Source: Bordetella parapertussis
Lineage (GTDB): Bacteria; Pseudomonadota; Gammaproteobacteria; Burkholderiales; SG8-41
Direction: 5' to 3'
Assembly (NCBI GenBank): GCA_945870465.1
Contig: CAMBSS010000026.1
Location: 1-32,771 of the forward strand
DNA length: 32,771 bases
The translations under genes and the position numbers were made by a program. This document shows, piece after piece, positions 7,943-16,942 of the stretch (its first letter is position 1; each line of letters opens with the position of its first letter). The notes beneath the pieces were generated by a model. The model was not told the DNA's origin, searched no databases, and saw only the letters and a program-made list of their open reading frames with translations.

Positions 7943-9517
7943 TCAGGAAGACCGGTGTCGAGCGATCTCGGCGCGTACGCCCTGCATCGTGCGCAAAACG
8001 GGTTTGTACGTTTTCAATGACGCCGGCAATTTGGCCAGCGCTTCCTGCGCGGACCGCCGATCTTTGAAAGAACCGTACAACACCGTCAGCGACGGTTTTT
8101 GTTTAGCAATAGTAAGGTACACAAAAATATCATTAATTTCAACATATTTGCGAATGAAATTCAGGTGATTCTTTAGCTGAGCGGGATTGTCGGTGCCAAG
8201 CAACTGAATACTGTAGGAGTTTTTACCCTTCTGCGCTAACCATTCCTTGGTCGCCGCCATCCGCAATTCGACCTCGTCCGTGGTGTTGAGCGGCACTTGT
8301 GAGTTAGTGCCTGCTACCGCTACTTCTGTCTTGGATGCGGGTTTCGCCAACTCCACCTGTGGTTTCGGTTCGGCAACTTTGGCAGCCGCCGTCGGGGTCG
8401 CGGCCGGGGGTGGTGGCGCGACTGGCGCAGCCGGGGCGCTGGGAGCGACGATCTCGGCAGGCCGCTTGGCGACGTTTGCAGGTGGTGTTGCGGATTGCGC
8501 AGTTGGCGCTGCCGCTACTGCCACGGGTTCGGCTGCTGGCGGCGACGGCGTTGGTGGGGGCGGCGCGACGGCCACCGGCTCCTGCGGCATCGCGGCGTCG
8601 TTTTGATACGCCGTGAACATCGCATACAGCGCGATGCCGAGCCCGGCGCCGACCATGAACAGCAAAACCGCCAGCCCGAACTTGATCCTGGGTTTGGGCG
8701 GTTCGTAATAACTGAACTCGCTGTCGCGGACCGCCGCCTTGATATGTTTGATTCTGATCGTGTGCGTGTTCTCGGAGAACGCCGCGAGCAGCGCCTTGTC
8801 CGCGATCAGGTTGATACGCCGCGTCAAGCCGTCGGATGACCGGGCAATGGCGGCGACGATCGGCGGCGAAAAAAGGTCCGGCCCGCGGTAGCCGGCCGCG
8901 CGCAGGCGAAAGTTGAGGTAGTCGCGGATTTCATCGGGCTTCAGCGGGCTTAACCGGAAGCTGTGGGTGATGCGTTCGCGCAACTGGCGGATTTGCGGCT
9001 GGCGCAGATTTTCCTCAAGCTCCGGCTGGCCGAACAGCACGATCTGCAGCAGCTTGCTTTGCGAGGTTTCGAGGTTCGATAGTAGGCGGATCTCTTCAAG
9101 CGTCGCGATCGGCATGCTTTGCGACTCTTCGACGAACATCACCACCTGCTTGCCGGCAGCATGCCGTTCCATCAGGTGGTTGTTCAGCATCTGCATTACT
9201 TCGAGATGGCTGGCGTCCCGCGCCGGTTTCAGGTGCAGTTCGAGCGCGATCGCGTGCAGAATTTCCTCGGGCGAGACGCTGGGGTTGGCGAGGTATACGC
9301 TCTCGATGTTCGCCGGCAGCCGCGCCTGCATCATGCTGCACAGCATGGTCTTGCCGCTGCCGACTTCGCCGGTCACCTTGATGATGCCTTCGCCCTGGCT
9401 GATGGCGTACATCAGCGCTTCGAGTATCGGGCCGCGGTTGCCGCCGCCGTAAAAAAACTCGGTGTTGGGCGTGATGCGGAACGGCGGTTGCGCGAGTCCG
9501 AAATGGGTGTAATACAT
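7943..9517 (-). CDS. mshM: MshM-like ExeA-family ATPase with C-terminal SPOR-like domain
   Basis: This membrane-anchored AAA ATPase of the ExeA/GspA family is known for helping secretins assemble across the peptidoglycan. The N-terminus MYYTHFGLAQPPF is the family hallmark. The Walker A motif GEVGSGKT is at 50-57. The Walker B region reads VMFVEESQ (126-133), with Glu where Asp usually precedes the catalytic Glu. LLSNLET and FGQPELEENL are typical sensor-region motifs. A membrane helix (about 279-303) leads into a roughly 110-residue Pro/Ala linker and a C-terminal SPOR-like domain (about 430-515), which would bind septal or denuded peptidoglycan. The DNA for this last domain is locally richer in A and T than its surroundings (8080-8165). 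It is the first structural gene after the sigma-54 regulator. Confidence 0.82.
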   Translation of the reverse strand: MYYTHFGLAQPPFRITPNTEFFYGGGNRGPILEALMYAISQGEGIIKVTGEVGSGKTMLCSMMQARLPANIESVYLANPSVSPEEILHAIALELHLKPARDASHLEVMQMLNNHLMERHAAGKQVVMFVEESQSMPIATLEEIRLLSNLETSQSKLLQIVLFGQPELEENLRQPQIRQLRERITHSFRLSPLKPDEIRDYLNFRLRAAGYRGPDLFSPPIVAAIARSSDGLTRRINLIADKALLAAFSENTHTIRIKHIKAAVRDSEFSYYEPPKPRIKFGLAVLLFMVGAGLGIALYAMFTAYQNDAAMPQEPVAVAPPPPTPSPPAAEPVAVAAAPTAQSATPPANVAKRPAEIVAPSAPAAPVAPPPPAATPTAAAKVAEPKPQVELAKPASKTEVAVAGTNSQVPLNTTDEVELRMAATKEWLAQKGKNSYSIQLLGTDNPAQLKNHLNFIRKYVEINDIFVYLTIAKQKPSLTVLYGSFKDRRSAQEALAKLPASLKTYKPVLRTMQGVRAEIARHRSS

Positions 9518-9584
9518 CAGTCTGCCCGCTTCATTCGGCCTGGCATCCGGTCACCGGCAAGAGGCGTGTATGGCGTCGCAACGG

Positions 9585-11036
9585 TTATTCCGCATTTCCC
9601 GGCGGTTCTTCCGCCGTGCCGTAATTCTGCATGCGACTGTAGAGCGTGGTGCGATGTATGCCCAGCAGCTTGGCTGCCTGTGACAGGTTGCCCTGGGTGA
9701 TCAGGAGAGCGGCTTCGACGTAGCCTTTTTCCCATTGCTGCAGCGTCAGGTCCAGATTGAAATTCTTTTGCAGCTGCAGGTGCTTCTTGGCGGCTTCGAG
9801 TATCGATTTGAAATCCTGGCCGAGCGGAAGGCCCGGCAGGTCGAGTTCCATGCTTTCCATGTCGAGCTCGACCTGCAGCTGCTCGGCGTTGACCGTCTGT
9901 CCTGCGTGCTTGGTGGTCAGCCGGATGACGATATTGCGCAGTTCGCGCACGTTGCCGGGAAAACTGTATTCGAGCCACAGTTCCGCCGCCTTGCTGTCGA
10001 GCTCGAAGGTCTTGACGGCGGCCTGCCGCGCGTAAAAATCCCTGAAATGATCCAGCAGCATGCGCTTGTCTTCGCCCAAATCGCGCAGCGGCGGCATGTC
10101 GATTGTGAATACCGACAGCCGGTGGTAGAGGTCGGCGCGGAAGCGGCCGTTGCGTATTTCCTGGCGCATGTCGCGGTTGGTGGCGGCGATCACGCGCGCA
10201 TGGCTGACGCGGCTCTGGGTTTCGCCGACGCGCTGATACTCGCCGTTCTCGAGCACGCGCAGCAATTTCGCCTGCAGTTCCAGCGGCAGCTCGCCGATTT
10301 CGTCGAGAAACAGCGTGCTGTCCTTGGCGTCCTCGAAGTAGCCGGCGCGCGATGTGGTGGCGCCGGTGAACGCGCCCTTGCTGTAGCCAAACAATGTCGG
10401 TTCGACCAGGTTCGGCGAGATGGCGGCGCAGTTCAGAGCGAGAAACGGCTTGGACGCGCGCGTGCTTTGGTTGTGCAATGCGGACGCGACGAGTTCCTTG
10501 CCGCTGCCCGACTCGCCTTCGATCAGCACCGGGAACGGCGCGTTCGCGTATTGGGTGATTTGCTGACGCAGCTTGTCGACGGGCAGGCTTTTGCCGATCA
10601 GTCCGGCGCCGCCGCCGGCCTGCGCGGTCAACTCCGCATCGCGGATCTGCAGCGCTTTTTGCAGCAGCTCCTTGATCTTTTCCGGCTCGCATGGCTTGGC
10701 GATGAACTCGATCGCGCCGAGGGTGCGGGCGTGCCGTGCGTTGGTTTCTTCGTTTTGCCCCGACAGCACCAGGATCTTGATGTTGGGCGAGTACGCGATC
10801 AGCTCGTTGATCAGCTTGAAGCCTTCGTCGGGACGGTGCGGCGTGGGCGGCAGGCCGAGGTCGATCAACGCCAGTTGCGGCGGATTGTCGATCTGGCGCA
10901 GCAGACTTTTGACCTGGGTGCGCGATTCGGCAACGTAAACGTTGAAATCGCGGCTCAAGACAAAGTTAAGCGTGTCACTGATCAGCGGGTCGTCGTCAAC
11001 GATAAGCAAATCCGGCTTGGCCTGTGGCGTTTCCAA
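9585..11036 (-). CDS. Sigma-54-dependent response regulator (NtrC family), likely controls the pilus locus
   Basis: This 483-residue activator has three domains. The receiver domain (about 8-125) has acidic pocket residues DDD at 14-16, phospho-acceptor Asp59 and Lys114. The AAA+ domain has a Walker A motif GESGSGKE (174-181), the sigma-54 contact loop GAFTGA (221-226) and a Walker B motif FLDEIGEL (243-250). A Fis-type helix-turn-helix lies near 446-476. It should activate RpoN-dependent promoters after phosphorylation. No histidine kinase is adjacent. The start is a TTG at 11034-11036, chosen because AAGGGGG sits 4 bases upstream. It precedes mshM by 67 bp in the same direction, so it probably regulates or is co-transcribed with the pilus genes. 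It resembles the PrsR (PEP-CTERM-box) regulator type in layout, but no PEP-CTERM gene is visible here. Confidence 0.85.
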   Translation of the reverse strand: METPQAKPDLLIVDDDPLISDTLNFVLSRDFNVYVAESRTQVKSLLRQIDNPPQLALIDLGLPPTPHRPDEGFKLINELIAYSPNIKILVLSGQNEETNARHARTLGAIEFIAKPCEPEKIKELLQKALQIRDAELTAQAGGGAGLIGKSLPVDKLRQQITQYANAPFPVLIEGESGSGKELVASALHNQSTRASKPFLALNCAAISPNLVEPTLFGYSKGAFTGATTSRAGYFEDAKDSTLFLDEIGELPLELQAKLLRVLENGEYQRVGETQSRVSHARVIAATNRDMRQEIRNGRFRADLYHRLSVFTIDMPPLRDLGEDKRMLLDHFRDFYARQAAVKTFELDSKAAELWLEYSFPGNVRELRNIVIRLTTKHAGQTVNAEQLQVELDMESMELDLPGLPLGQDFKSILEAAKKHLQLQKNFNLDLTLQQWEKGYVEAALLITQGNLSQAAKLLGIHRTTLYSRMQNYGTAEEPPGNAE

Positions 11037-11040
11037 AGAA

Positions 11041-11047
11041 CCCCCTT
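11041..11047 (-). promoter_or_regulatory. Ribosome binding site deciding a TTG start
   Basis: AAGGGGG on the minus strand lies four bases before the TTG that opens the response-regulator gene. No ATG occurs in frame near this position before the receiver domain begins, so the site decides the start. Confidence 0.6.
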
Positions 11048-11108
11048 AACCTGACCGGGTATTCTGCCAGATAGTCTTACCGCCTGATAGCCATGACGGG
11101 TTGCGGGT

Positions 11109-11843
11109 TCACGCGGGTTGTGCCGCGCCGTCGATGCAGCGCAGGAAAGCCTGCTCAAGGTCGCTGCATGAGTATTGCGCGCACAGCGCTGCCGGCGTGC
11201 CCAAGTAGCGCAGGGTTCCGGCGTGGATGACCGCCACGCGGTCGCATAGTTCAGCGACGTCGGCGAGCGCATGCGAAGTAAACAACACCGTGCGCGCCTC
11301 CCGTTTGAGTTCCAGCAGCTGCGCTTTGAGCAGCGCGTGCGCCCTGGGGTCAAGTCCGCTCGACGGCTCGTCGAGTATGTAGAGGTCCTTGCGCGCGAGC
11401 ACGCAGGCCGCAAGCCCCAGCTTTTGCGTCATGCCTTTTGAGTAGGCGCGCACGGGCTGCGCGAGCACTGCGCGGTCGAGGTCCAGCCGCCGCAGCATCT
11501 GCTCGGTGGCGCCGCGGTCGTACGGGGCGGCCTGCATGTCGAGCACGTAACGGATGAAGTCCTCGCCGGTGAGGTAGTAGGGGGGGGTGAAGCGCTCGGG
11601 CAGGAATGAAAGCCGCTTGCGCGCGGCGGGTTGATGGTGCGGCGTGCCGAATATCTCGATGCTGCCGCCATTGATGTCGCAGAAATCCAGCAGGCACTTC
11701 AGCAGCGTGGTTTTGCCGGCGCCGTTGACGCCGACCAGGCCGAAGAATTCGCCGCGCTCCACCTCGAACGTCACGTTGCGCAAGGCCGGCGCGCGGCCAT
11801 AGTTCTTGACGACACCTGCAAAGCGCAAGGCAAATTCAGGCAT
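11109..11843 (-). CDS. ABC transporter ATP-binding protein, no permease partner adjacent
   Basis: This 244-residue nucleotide-binding subunit is of the ABC-2/NosF-like export type. It has a Walker A motif GVNGAGKTT, a signature YSKGMTQKL (rather than LSGGQ), a Walker B motif YILDEPSSGLDP and an H-loop FTSHAL. Such proteins power a separate membrane permease, but none is encoded on either side. Upstream is a 228-bp divergent gap before mlaF, and downstream, after 72 bp, is the sigma-54 regulator. It may share a transcript with the regulator and pilus genes, or may be a remnant of a transporter operon. Substrate is unknown. Family assignment is firm and role is not. Confidence 0.85.
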   Translation of the reverse strand: MPEFALRFAGVVKNYGRAPALRNVTFEVERGEFFGLVGVNGAGKTTLLKCLLDFCDINGGSIEIFGTPHHQPAARKRLSFLPERFTPPYYLTGEDFIRYVLDMQAAPYDRGATEQMLRRLDLDRAVLAQPVRAYSKGMTQKLGLAACVLARKDLYILDEPSSGLDPRAHALLKAQLLELKREARTVLFTSHALADVAELCDRVAVIHAGTLRYLGTPAALCAQYSCSDLEQAFLRCIDGAAQPA

Positions 11844-12071
11844 GGCAAGCGCGATCCGGATGGTGGGATTGCGGTATCTTATAACATTCGTTGCACGGGT
11901 TCGCGCGCTCGCGCCTCTGCGTGCCGCGACACGCGCTGCGACGATGCGCGCGGGGCTGCCAATTCACGCACCACCGGCACCGCCTTTTTCGCGCCCGGCG
12001 CGGCGCCTGAACGCTGATTGTGGGAATCGGCCTAACTGTTTAGAATTCATCGTTTTTGCGGCGGCATCCCG

Positions 12072-12881
12072 GTGAGCGTGGCGGCAGACAATCTGATAGA
12101 AATTAGCGGCGTCGGTTATTCCTATGACCGGCGGCGCACTATCCTGACCGGGATCGACATGGTCATTCCGCGCGGCAAGGTCGTTGCCATCATGGGCATC
12201 AGCGGGTCCGGCAAGACCACGCTGCTGCGCCTGATTGGCGGTGCTTTGAAGCCGACCCAGGGCACGGTCAAAATCAACGGGCAGTTCACGCACGAGCTTG
12301 ATCGCGAGGGACTCTACCGCATGCGCCGGCGCATGGGCATGCTGTTTCAGTTCGGGGCACTGTTTACCGACTTGTCGGTATACGACAACGTGGCATTCCA
12401 GATGCGCGAGCACACCGATCTGCCGGAAGAGATGATTCACGACCTGGTCATGATGAAATTGCACGCGGTGGGCCTGCGCGGCGCGCACCGGCTGATGCCG
12501 TCGGAACTCTCGGGCGGCATGGCGCGGCGCGTGGCGCTGGCGCGCGCGACGGCGCTCGATCCGATGCTGATGATGTACGACGAGCCGTTTACCGGGCTCG
12601 ACCCGATCTCTCTCGGCGTGATCCGCAACCTGGTGCGCAAACTGAACGATGCGCTGGGCTCGACCTCCATCGTCGTCACGCACGACGTGCAGGAGGCGCT
12701 CGACATCGTCGATTACGTGTACTATCTGTCGGAAGGCGTGATGGTCGCGCATGGCACGCCGGCGGAAATGCGCGCGTCGACCGATCCGCTGGTGCACCAG
12801 TTCGTGTGGGGCGAGCCCGACGGCCCGGTCGCTTACCAGTATCCGAGCAAAAAATTCAACGAGGAGCTTGAGCTTGTTTAA
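12072..12881 (+). CDS. mlaF: MlaF, ATPase of the Mla phospholipid transporter
   Basis: This is the cytoplasmic ATPase of MlaFEDB, the inner-membrane complex that moves glycerophospholipids between the inner membrane and the periplasmic carrier MlaC to keep outer-membrane lipid asymmetry. Its 269 residues fit MlaF. It has a Walker A motif GISGSGKTT, a signature LSGGM, a Walker B motif [12 protein letters not shown] and an H-loop VVTHD. The start is a GTG with no strong Shine-Dalgarno box, and a second GTG six bases on is an alternative. It heads a compact mlaFEDCB operon, and its last codons hold the ribosome binding site and start of mlaE. The 228-bp upstream gap is the likely promoter region, but I see no convincing -35/-10 pair in it. 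Confidence 0.93.
   Translation: MSVAADNLIEISGVGYSYDRRRTILTGIDMVIPRGKVVAIMGISGSGKTTLLRLIGGALKPTQGTVKINGQFTHELDREGLYRMRRRMGMLFQFGALFTDLSVYDNVAFQMREHTDLPEEMIHDLVMMKLHAVGLRGAHRLMPSELSGGMARRVALARATALDPMLMMYDEPFTGLDPISLGVIRNLVRKLNDALGSTSIVVTHDVQEALDIVDYVYYLSEGVMVAHGTPAEMRASTDPLVHQFVWGEPDGPVAYQYPSKKFNEELELV
12861..12866 (+). promoter_or_regulatory. Ribosome binding site of mlaE inside mlaF
   Basis: GAGGAG within the last codons of mlaF sits seven bases before the TTG at 12874. It supports a TTG start for MlaE rather than the in-frame ATG at 12751, deep inside mlaF. Confidence 0.6.
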
Positions 12882-13671
12882 CCGCGGCGCCATTATCAAC
12901 GTGCGCAACGTCGGGCATCAGGCGGTCGACAGCATATTGAGGCTGGGCTACGCCACGCGCTTTATCGCGCTGACGCTCCTCAACTCGGGCAACAGTTTTC
13001 TGCGCGTGCGCCTGATTATCCGCGAACTCTACTTCACCGGCGTGCTGTCGATGATCATCATCCTGATCTCCGGGCTGTTCGTCGGCATGGTGCTCGGCTA
13101 TCAGGGCTACCAGACGCTCAATACCTATGGCTCCGAATCGGCGCTCGGCGTGCTGGTGGCCTTGTCGCTGGTGCGCGAACTGGGGCCCGTGATGTCGGCG
13201 CTGTTGTTCGCAAGCCGCGCCGGTTCCGCGATGACCGCCGAGATCGGCTTGATGAAAGCCACCGAGCAGTTGTCGGCCATGGAAATGATGGCAGTCGATC
13301 CAATCGCGCGCGTCGTCGCGCCGCGTTTCTGGGCGGGCGTGATATCGATGCCGCTCCTGGCCGCGATGTTCAGCGCGATGGGCGTATACGGCGGCTACCT
13401 GGTCGGCGTCGTGATCATCGGGGTCGACGAGGGCTCGTTCTGGTCGCAGATGCAAAGTGCGGTGGATTTCCGTGAAGATATCGTGAACGGCGTCATCAAG
13501 AGCGTAGTCTTTGGCATTGCAATAACCTGGATCGCACTTTTTGAAGGCTACGATGCGCTGCCTACCGCGGAAGGCGTGTCGGGGGCGACGACGCGCACAG
13601 TCGTGACCTCGTCGCTGGCGATACTCGGGCTGGATTTCATACTTACTGCATTTATGTTTCAGGGGGCTTAA
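12874..13671 (+). CDS. mlaE: MlaE, permease of the Mla phospholipid transporter
   Basis: This is the integral membrane subunit of the MlaFEDB complex. Starting at TTG 12874 gives 265 residues, close to E. coli MlaE (about 260). A longer reading from an in-frame ATG at 12751 would overlap mlaF by 130 bases and add a charged, non-homologous N-terminus, so I rejected it. A GTG at 12901 is a weaker alternative. Family signs are the amphipathic N-terminal helix with RLGYATRF, the [13 protein letters not shown] segment and the [11 protein letters not shown] coupling region. These are followed by long hydrophobic helices and a C-terminal [11 protein letters not shown] stretch. Its TAA overlaps the ATG of mlaD by one base. 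Confidence 0.93.
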   Translation: MFNRGAIINVRNVGHQAVDSILRLGYATRFIALTLLNSGNSFLRVRLIIRELYFTGVLSMIIILISGLFVGMVLGYQGYQTLNTYGSESALGVLVALSLVRELGPVMSALLFASRAGSAMTAEIGLMKATEQLSAMEMMAVDPIARVVAPRFWAGVISMPLLAAMFSAMGVYGGYLVGVVIIGVDEGSFWSQMQSAVDFREDIVNGVIKSVVFGIAITWIALFEGYDALPTAEGVSGATTRTVVTSSLAILGLDFILTAFMFQGA

Positions 13672-14144
13672 TGGAACGCTCGACACTCGATTTGTGGGTC
13701 GGCATGTTTGTCATTGTAGGGTTCGTGGCGCTGACCATACTGGCGCTTAAAGTCGGCAATATGGGCACGATCGGTGGCACCGAGACCTATCAGTTATCGG
13801 CGCCGTTTACCAATATCGGCGGCCTGAAGCCGCGCGCGGCCGTGAAAAGCTCGGGCGTGGTGGTCGGCCGCGTGGCCGAAATCACGTTTGACAACGAAAA
13901 GTTCATGGCTAAAGTAACCATGAACATAGACAAACGTTACAAGTTTCCCAAGGACACTTCGGCTTCCATCCTGACCGCCGGTCTGCTCGGCGAGCAGTAC
14001 GTCGGGCTGGAGGGCGGCGCGGAGGACGCGATACTGGCCGGCGGCGATACCGTCAAGCTCACGCAGTCGGCGGTGGTGCTGGAGAAGCTGATCAGTCAAT
14101 TCATGTACAGCAAAGCGGCCGAAGGCGGCAGCGGCAGCAAATAA
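13671..14144 (+). CDS. mlaD: MlaD, MCE-domain substrate-binding subunit
   Basis: This is the membrane-anchored periplasmic subunit that forms the hexameric MCE ring of the Mla transporter and contacts lipid. An N-terminal membrane helix (about 8-28, beginning DLWVGMFVIVGF) is followed by one MCE domain (about 38-115), with FTNIGGLKPRAAVKSSGV and the segment ILTAGLLGEQYVGLEGG. It is 157 residues long, somewhat shorter than E. coli MlaD (183). The shortening is at the C-terminus, which ends in a Gly/Ser-rich tail. Only 30 bp separate it from mlaC, so the mlaA gene that many betaproteobacteria carry between mlaD and mlaC is missing at this spot. Confidence 0.92.
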   Translation: MERSTLDLWVGMFVIVGFVALTILALKVGNMGTIGGTETYQLSAPFTNIGGLKPRAAVKSSGVVVGRVAEITFDNEKFMAKVTMNIDKRYKFPKDTSASILTAGLLGEQYVGLEGGAEDAILAGGDTVKLTQSAVVLEKLISQFMYSKAAEGGSGSK

Positions 14145-14174
14145 CGCAGTCAATGTGACACGGAGGCAAGTGTA

Positions 14175-14804
14175 ATGAACAAGCTCATAAGCGGTTTTCT
14201 GCTTGGAATGGTGCTGGCGGTGCCGGCATTGACGCGGGCGCAGGACGTGGCGCCGGACGCGCTGGCCAAAAAAGTCACCGACGAAGTCATCGGCGTTTTG
14301 CGCGCGGACAAAGATATCCAGGCCGGCAACACCAGGAAGGTCCTCGAACTGGTGGAAGCCAGGGTGCTGCCGCATTTCGATTTCGCACGCATGACGCGGT
14401 TGGCCGTCGGCGCGCCGTGGCGCCAGGCGTCACCCGCGCAGCAGCAAAGCCTGACGAACGAATTTCGCACCCTGCTGGTGAATACGTATACGACCGCGTT
14501 TACCCAGTACCGCGACCAGGTCATCGAGTACCGGCCGTTCAAAATGTCGCCGGCCGATACCGAGGTGGTGGTGCGGTCCCTGATCAAGCAAAAGACCGGC
14601 GCCGACCCGATCGACATCAATTACAGCATGGCGAAGACCGATACCGGCTGGAAGGTCTATGACGTGGTAATCGCCGGCGTGAGCCTGGTCCAGAATTACC
14701 GCAGCAGTTTCGCGTCGGAGATGCAGAAAAGCGGCATCGACGGCCTGATTACAACGTTGGCGACGAAGAACAAGACGCTGGTCCATCCGGTCGCCAAGAA
14801 ATGA
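14175..14804 (+). CDS. mlaC: MlaC, periplasmic phospholipid carrier
   Basis: This soluble periplasmic carrier shuttles phospholipid between the MlaFEDB complex and the outer-membrane MlaA-porin complex. A Sec signal peptide is clear: Lys3, a hydrophobic core (FLLGMVLAVPAL) and a likely cut after TRA near residue 22. The mature part matches the MlaC/Ttg2D family, with VLPHFDFARMTRLAVG, a W-R-x-A motif (PWRQAS) and the C-terminal region GWKVYDVVIAGVSLVQNYR. Length (209 aa) is typical. An AGGCAAG stretch upstream may be the ribosome binding site. The end overlaps mlaB by 4 bp. Confidence 0.93.
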   Translation: MNKLISGFLLGMVLAVPALTRAQDVAPDALAKKVTDEVIGVLRADKDIQAGNTRKVLELVEARVLPHFDFARMTRLAVGAPWRQASPAQQQSLTNEFRTLLVNTYTTAFTQYRDQVIEYRPFKMSPADTEVVVRSLIKQKTGADPIDINYSMAKTDTGWKVYDVVIAGVSLVQNYRSSFASEMQKSGIDGLITTLATKNKTLVHPVAKK

Positions 14805-15082
14805 TCGAACGCGCGGGCAACGAGTTGCGCCTCTCGGGTGCGCTGACCCTGGCCAATGCCGTTACTCTCTGCGAGGAGGGCAAGCAGCAGTTGAGCGCCG
14901 ATACGGTGATCGATCTTGCCGCGGTGACCGAGGTCGACTCCACAGCGCTGAGCGTGCTGTTTGAATGGCGCCGCGCCGCGCAGCAAAAAAACCTGCATGT
15001 TTCATTCCGCAATCTGCCGGACAGCATGAAAAGTCTGGCGGCGCTGTACGGCGTTGCCGACCTGGTTGCAGCGGACGCCTGA
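14801..15082 (+). CDS. mlaB: MlaB, STAS-domain subunit of the Mla transporter
   Basis: This 93-residue cytoplasmic STAS-domain protein binds MlaF and stabilises the transporter. The STAS fold is visible as alternating strands and helices, with the conserved loop VTEVDSTALSVLFEW around residues 42-58, where the Ser/Thr pair corresponds to the phosphorylatable site of anti-sigma antagonists. It overlaps mlaC (ATGA), so expression is coupled. It ends the mla operon. The next 163 bp hold no intact gene. Confidence 0.88.
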   Translation: MIERAGNELRLSGALTLANAVTLCEEGKQQLSADTVIDLAAVTEVDSTALSVLFEWRRAAQQKNLHVSFRNLPDSMKSLAALYGVADLVAADA

Positions 15083-15132
15083 AGCACCGCCCCGCTGGCG
15101 CGCCCGCCGCTGACCGGTGTGCTGCCTTCTGC

Positions 15133-15222
15133 ATGACTCCTGTGATTCAAATCGAGCGCATCGTCAAACGCTGCGGCGGCCGTTTCCGCGCCGGTGCCGT
15201 GGCTAATCAAAAGCCGGTATAA
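15133..15222 (+). pseudogene. Possible stump of an ABC-transporter ATPase gene
   Basis: A 29-codon ORF reads MTPVIQIERIVKRCGG and then loses any family likeness before a TAA. The opening resembles the first residues of an ABC ATP-binding protein (a strand plus the K-R-Y/C-G A-loop region). In many betaproteobacteria an ABC-2 type ATPase and permease pair sits exactly here, between mlaB and the bolA-family gene. I read it as what is left after a deletion, by inference only. A chance ORF is the alternative. TATAAA at 15218-15223 could also act as a -10 box for ibaG-murA. Confidence 0.35.
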
Positions 15223-15232
15223 ACTGCGGCAC

Positions 15233-15239
15233 AAAGGAG
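15233..15239 (+). promoter_or_regulatory. Ribosome binding site of ibaG
   Basis: AAAGGAG six bases before the ATG at 15246 is one of the strongest Shine-Dalgarno boxes in the window. It fixes the start of the BolA-family gene. Confidence 0.7.
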
Positions 15240-15245
15240 TTCCCC

Positions 15246-15497
15246 ATGGTCAATCCCGAACAAGTCAAAACCTATATAGAGCAAGGGCTCGCCTGCGAGT
15301 TCGTGCGCGTGGAAGGCGACGGCCATCATTTCGAGGCGGTGATCGTCAGCGCCGCGTTTCAGGGCAAGAACAAGGTGCAGCAGCACCAGATCGTTTATCG
15401 CGCATTGGGCGACCGCATGCGCGAAGAGATACACGCATTGTCGATGCAAACGCACACGCCCGAAGACTGGGCCAGGCAGCAGGCCGCGCCGGCTTAA
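15246..15497 (+). CDS. ibaG: BolA/IbaG family protein
   Basis: This 83-residue BolA-fold protein belongs to a family that partners monothiol glutaredoxins in Fe-S cluster handling. It has the family pattern of an N-terminal helix and strand pair, DGHHFEAVIVSAAF in the centre (the conserved His ligand region), and the loop VQQHQIVYRALGDRM with the invariant R-H/Q-x-x-VY segment. Its C-terminus reads IHALSMQTHTPEDW. The position between mlaB and murA is the one that IbaG (YrbA) occupies in E. coli, which separates it from BolA proper. Only 3 bp lie between its stop and murA, so the two are co-transcribed. Confidence 0.88.
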   Translation: MVNPEQVKTYIEQGLACEFVRVEGDGHHFEAVIVSAAFQGKNKVQQHQIVYRALGDRMREEIHALSMQTHTPEDWARQQAAPA

Positions 15498-16754
<1,257 letters not shown>

Positions 16755-16765
16755 AGCGAAGCTGA

Positions 16766-16907
16766 ACCGCAAAGGACGCCAAGGAAAAGCAACAACACCA
16801 GGCCTTTGCCGCAGAGGAAAATCCGCATCCTAATTGGTTGCTGTATTTAGCGGCTGTCGGCTTTGTTCTTTCTTCGCGTCCTTCGCGTCCTTTGCGTCCT
16901 TTGCGGT
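16766..16907 (+). repeat. Inverted repeat with 9-bp iterations between murA and hisG
   Basis: The left arm ACCGCAAAGGACGCCAAGG (16766-16784) is the reverse complement, with one mismatch in 19, of the right arm at 16889-16907. The right arm is the end of four tandem 9-mers (CTTCGCGTC twice, CTTTGCGTC, CTTTGCGGT) at 16872-16907. About 104 bp lie between the arms. The right arm runs straight into TAAAAT (16907-16912), which could serve as a -10 box for hisG, though no good -35 box is seen. It lies 12 bases after the murA stop. Function is unknown. A large stem acting as a transcription boundary or a dispersed repeat family are both possible. Confidence 0.75.
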
Positions 16908-16942
16908 AAAATGTTTTCCTTTTTCGTGGTTGGGCTGGCGCC

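Noticed and set aside
9735..11054. 439-codon open frame on the plus strand opposite the response regulator
   Set aside because: The minus strand encodes a full NtrC-type protein with all motifs. The plus frame has no recognisable domain or ribosome site.
11964..12908. 314-codon minus-strand frame covering mlaF
   Set aside because: Shadow of mlaF. Its composition is His/Arg-heavy and without motifs.
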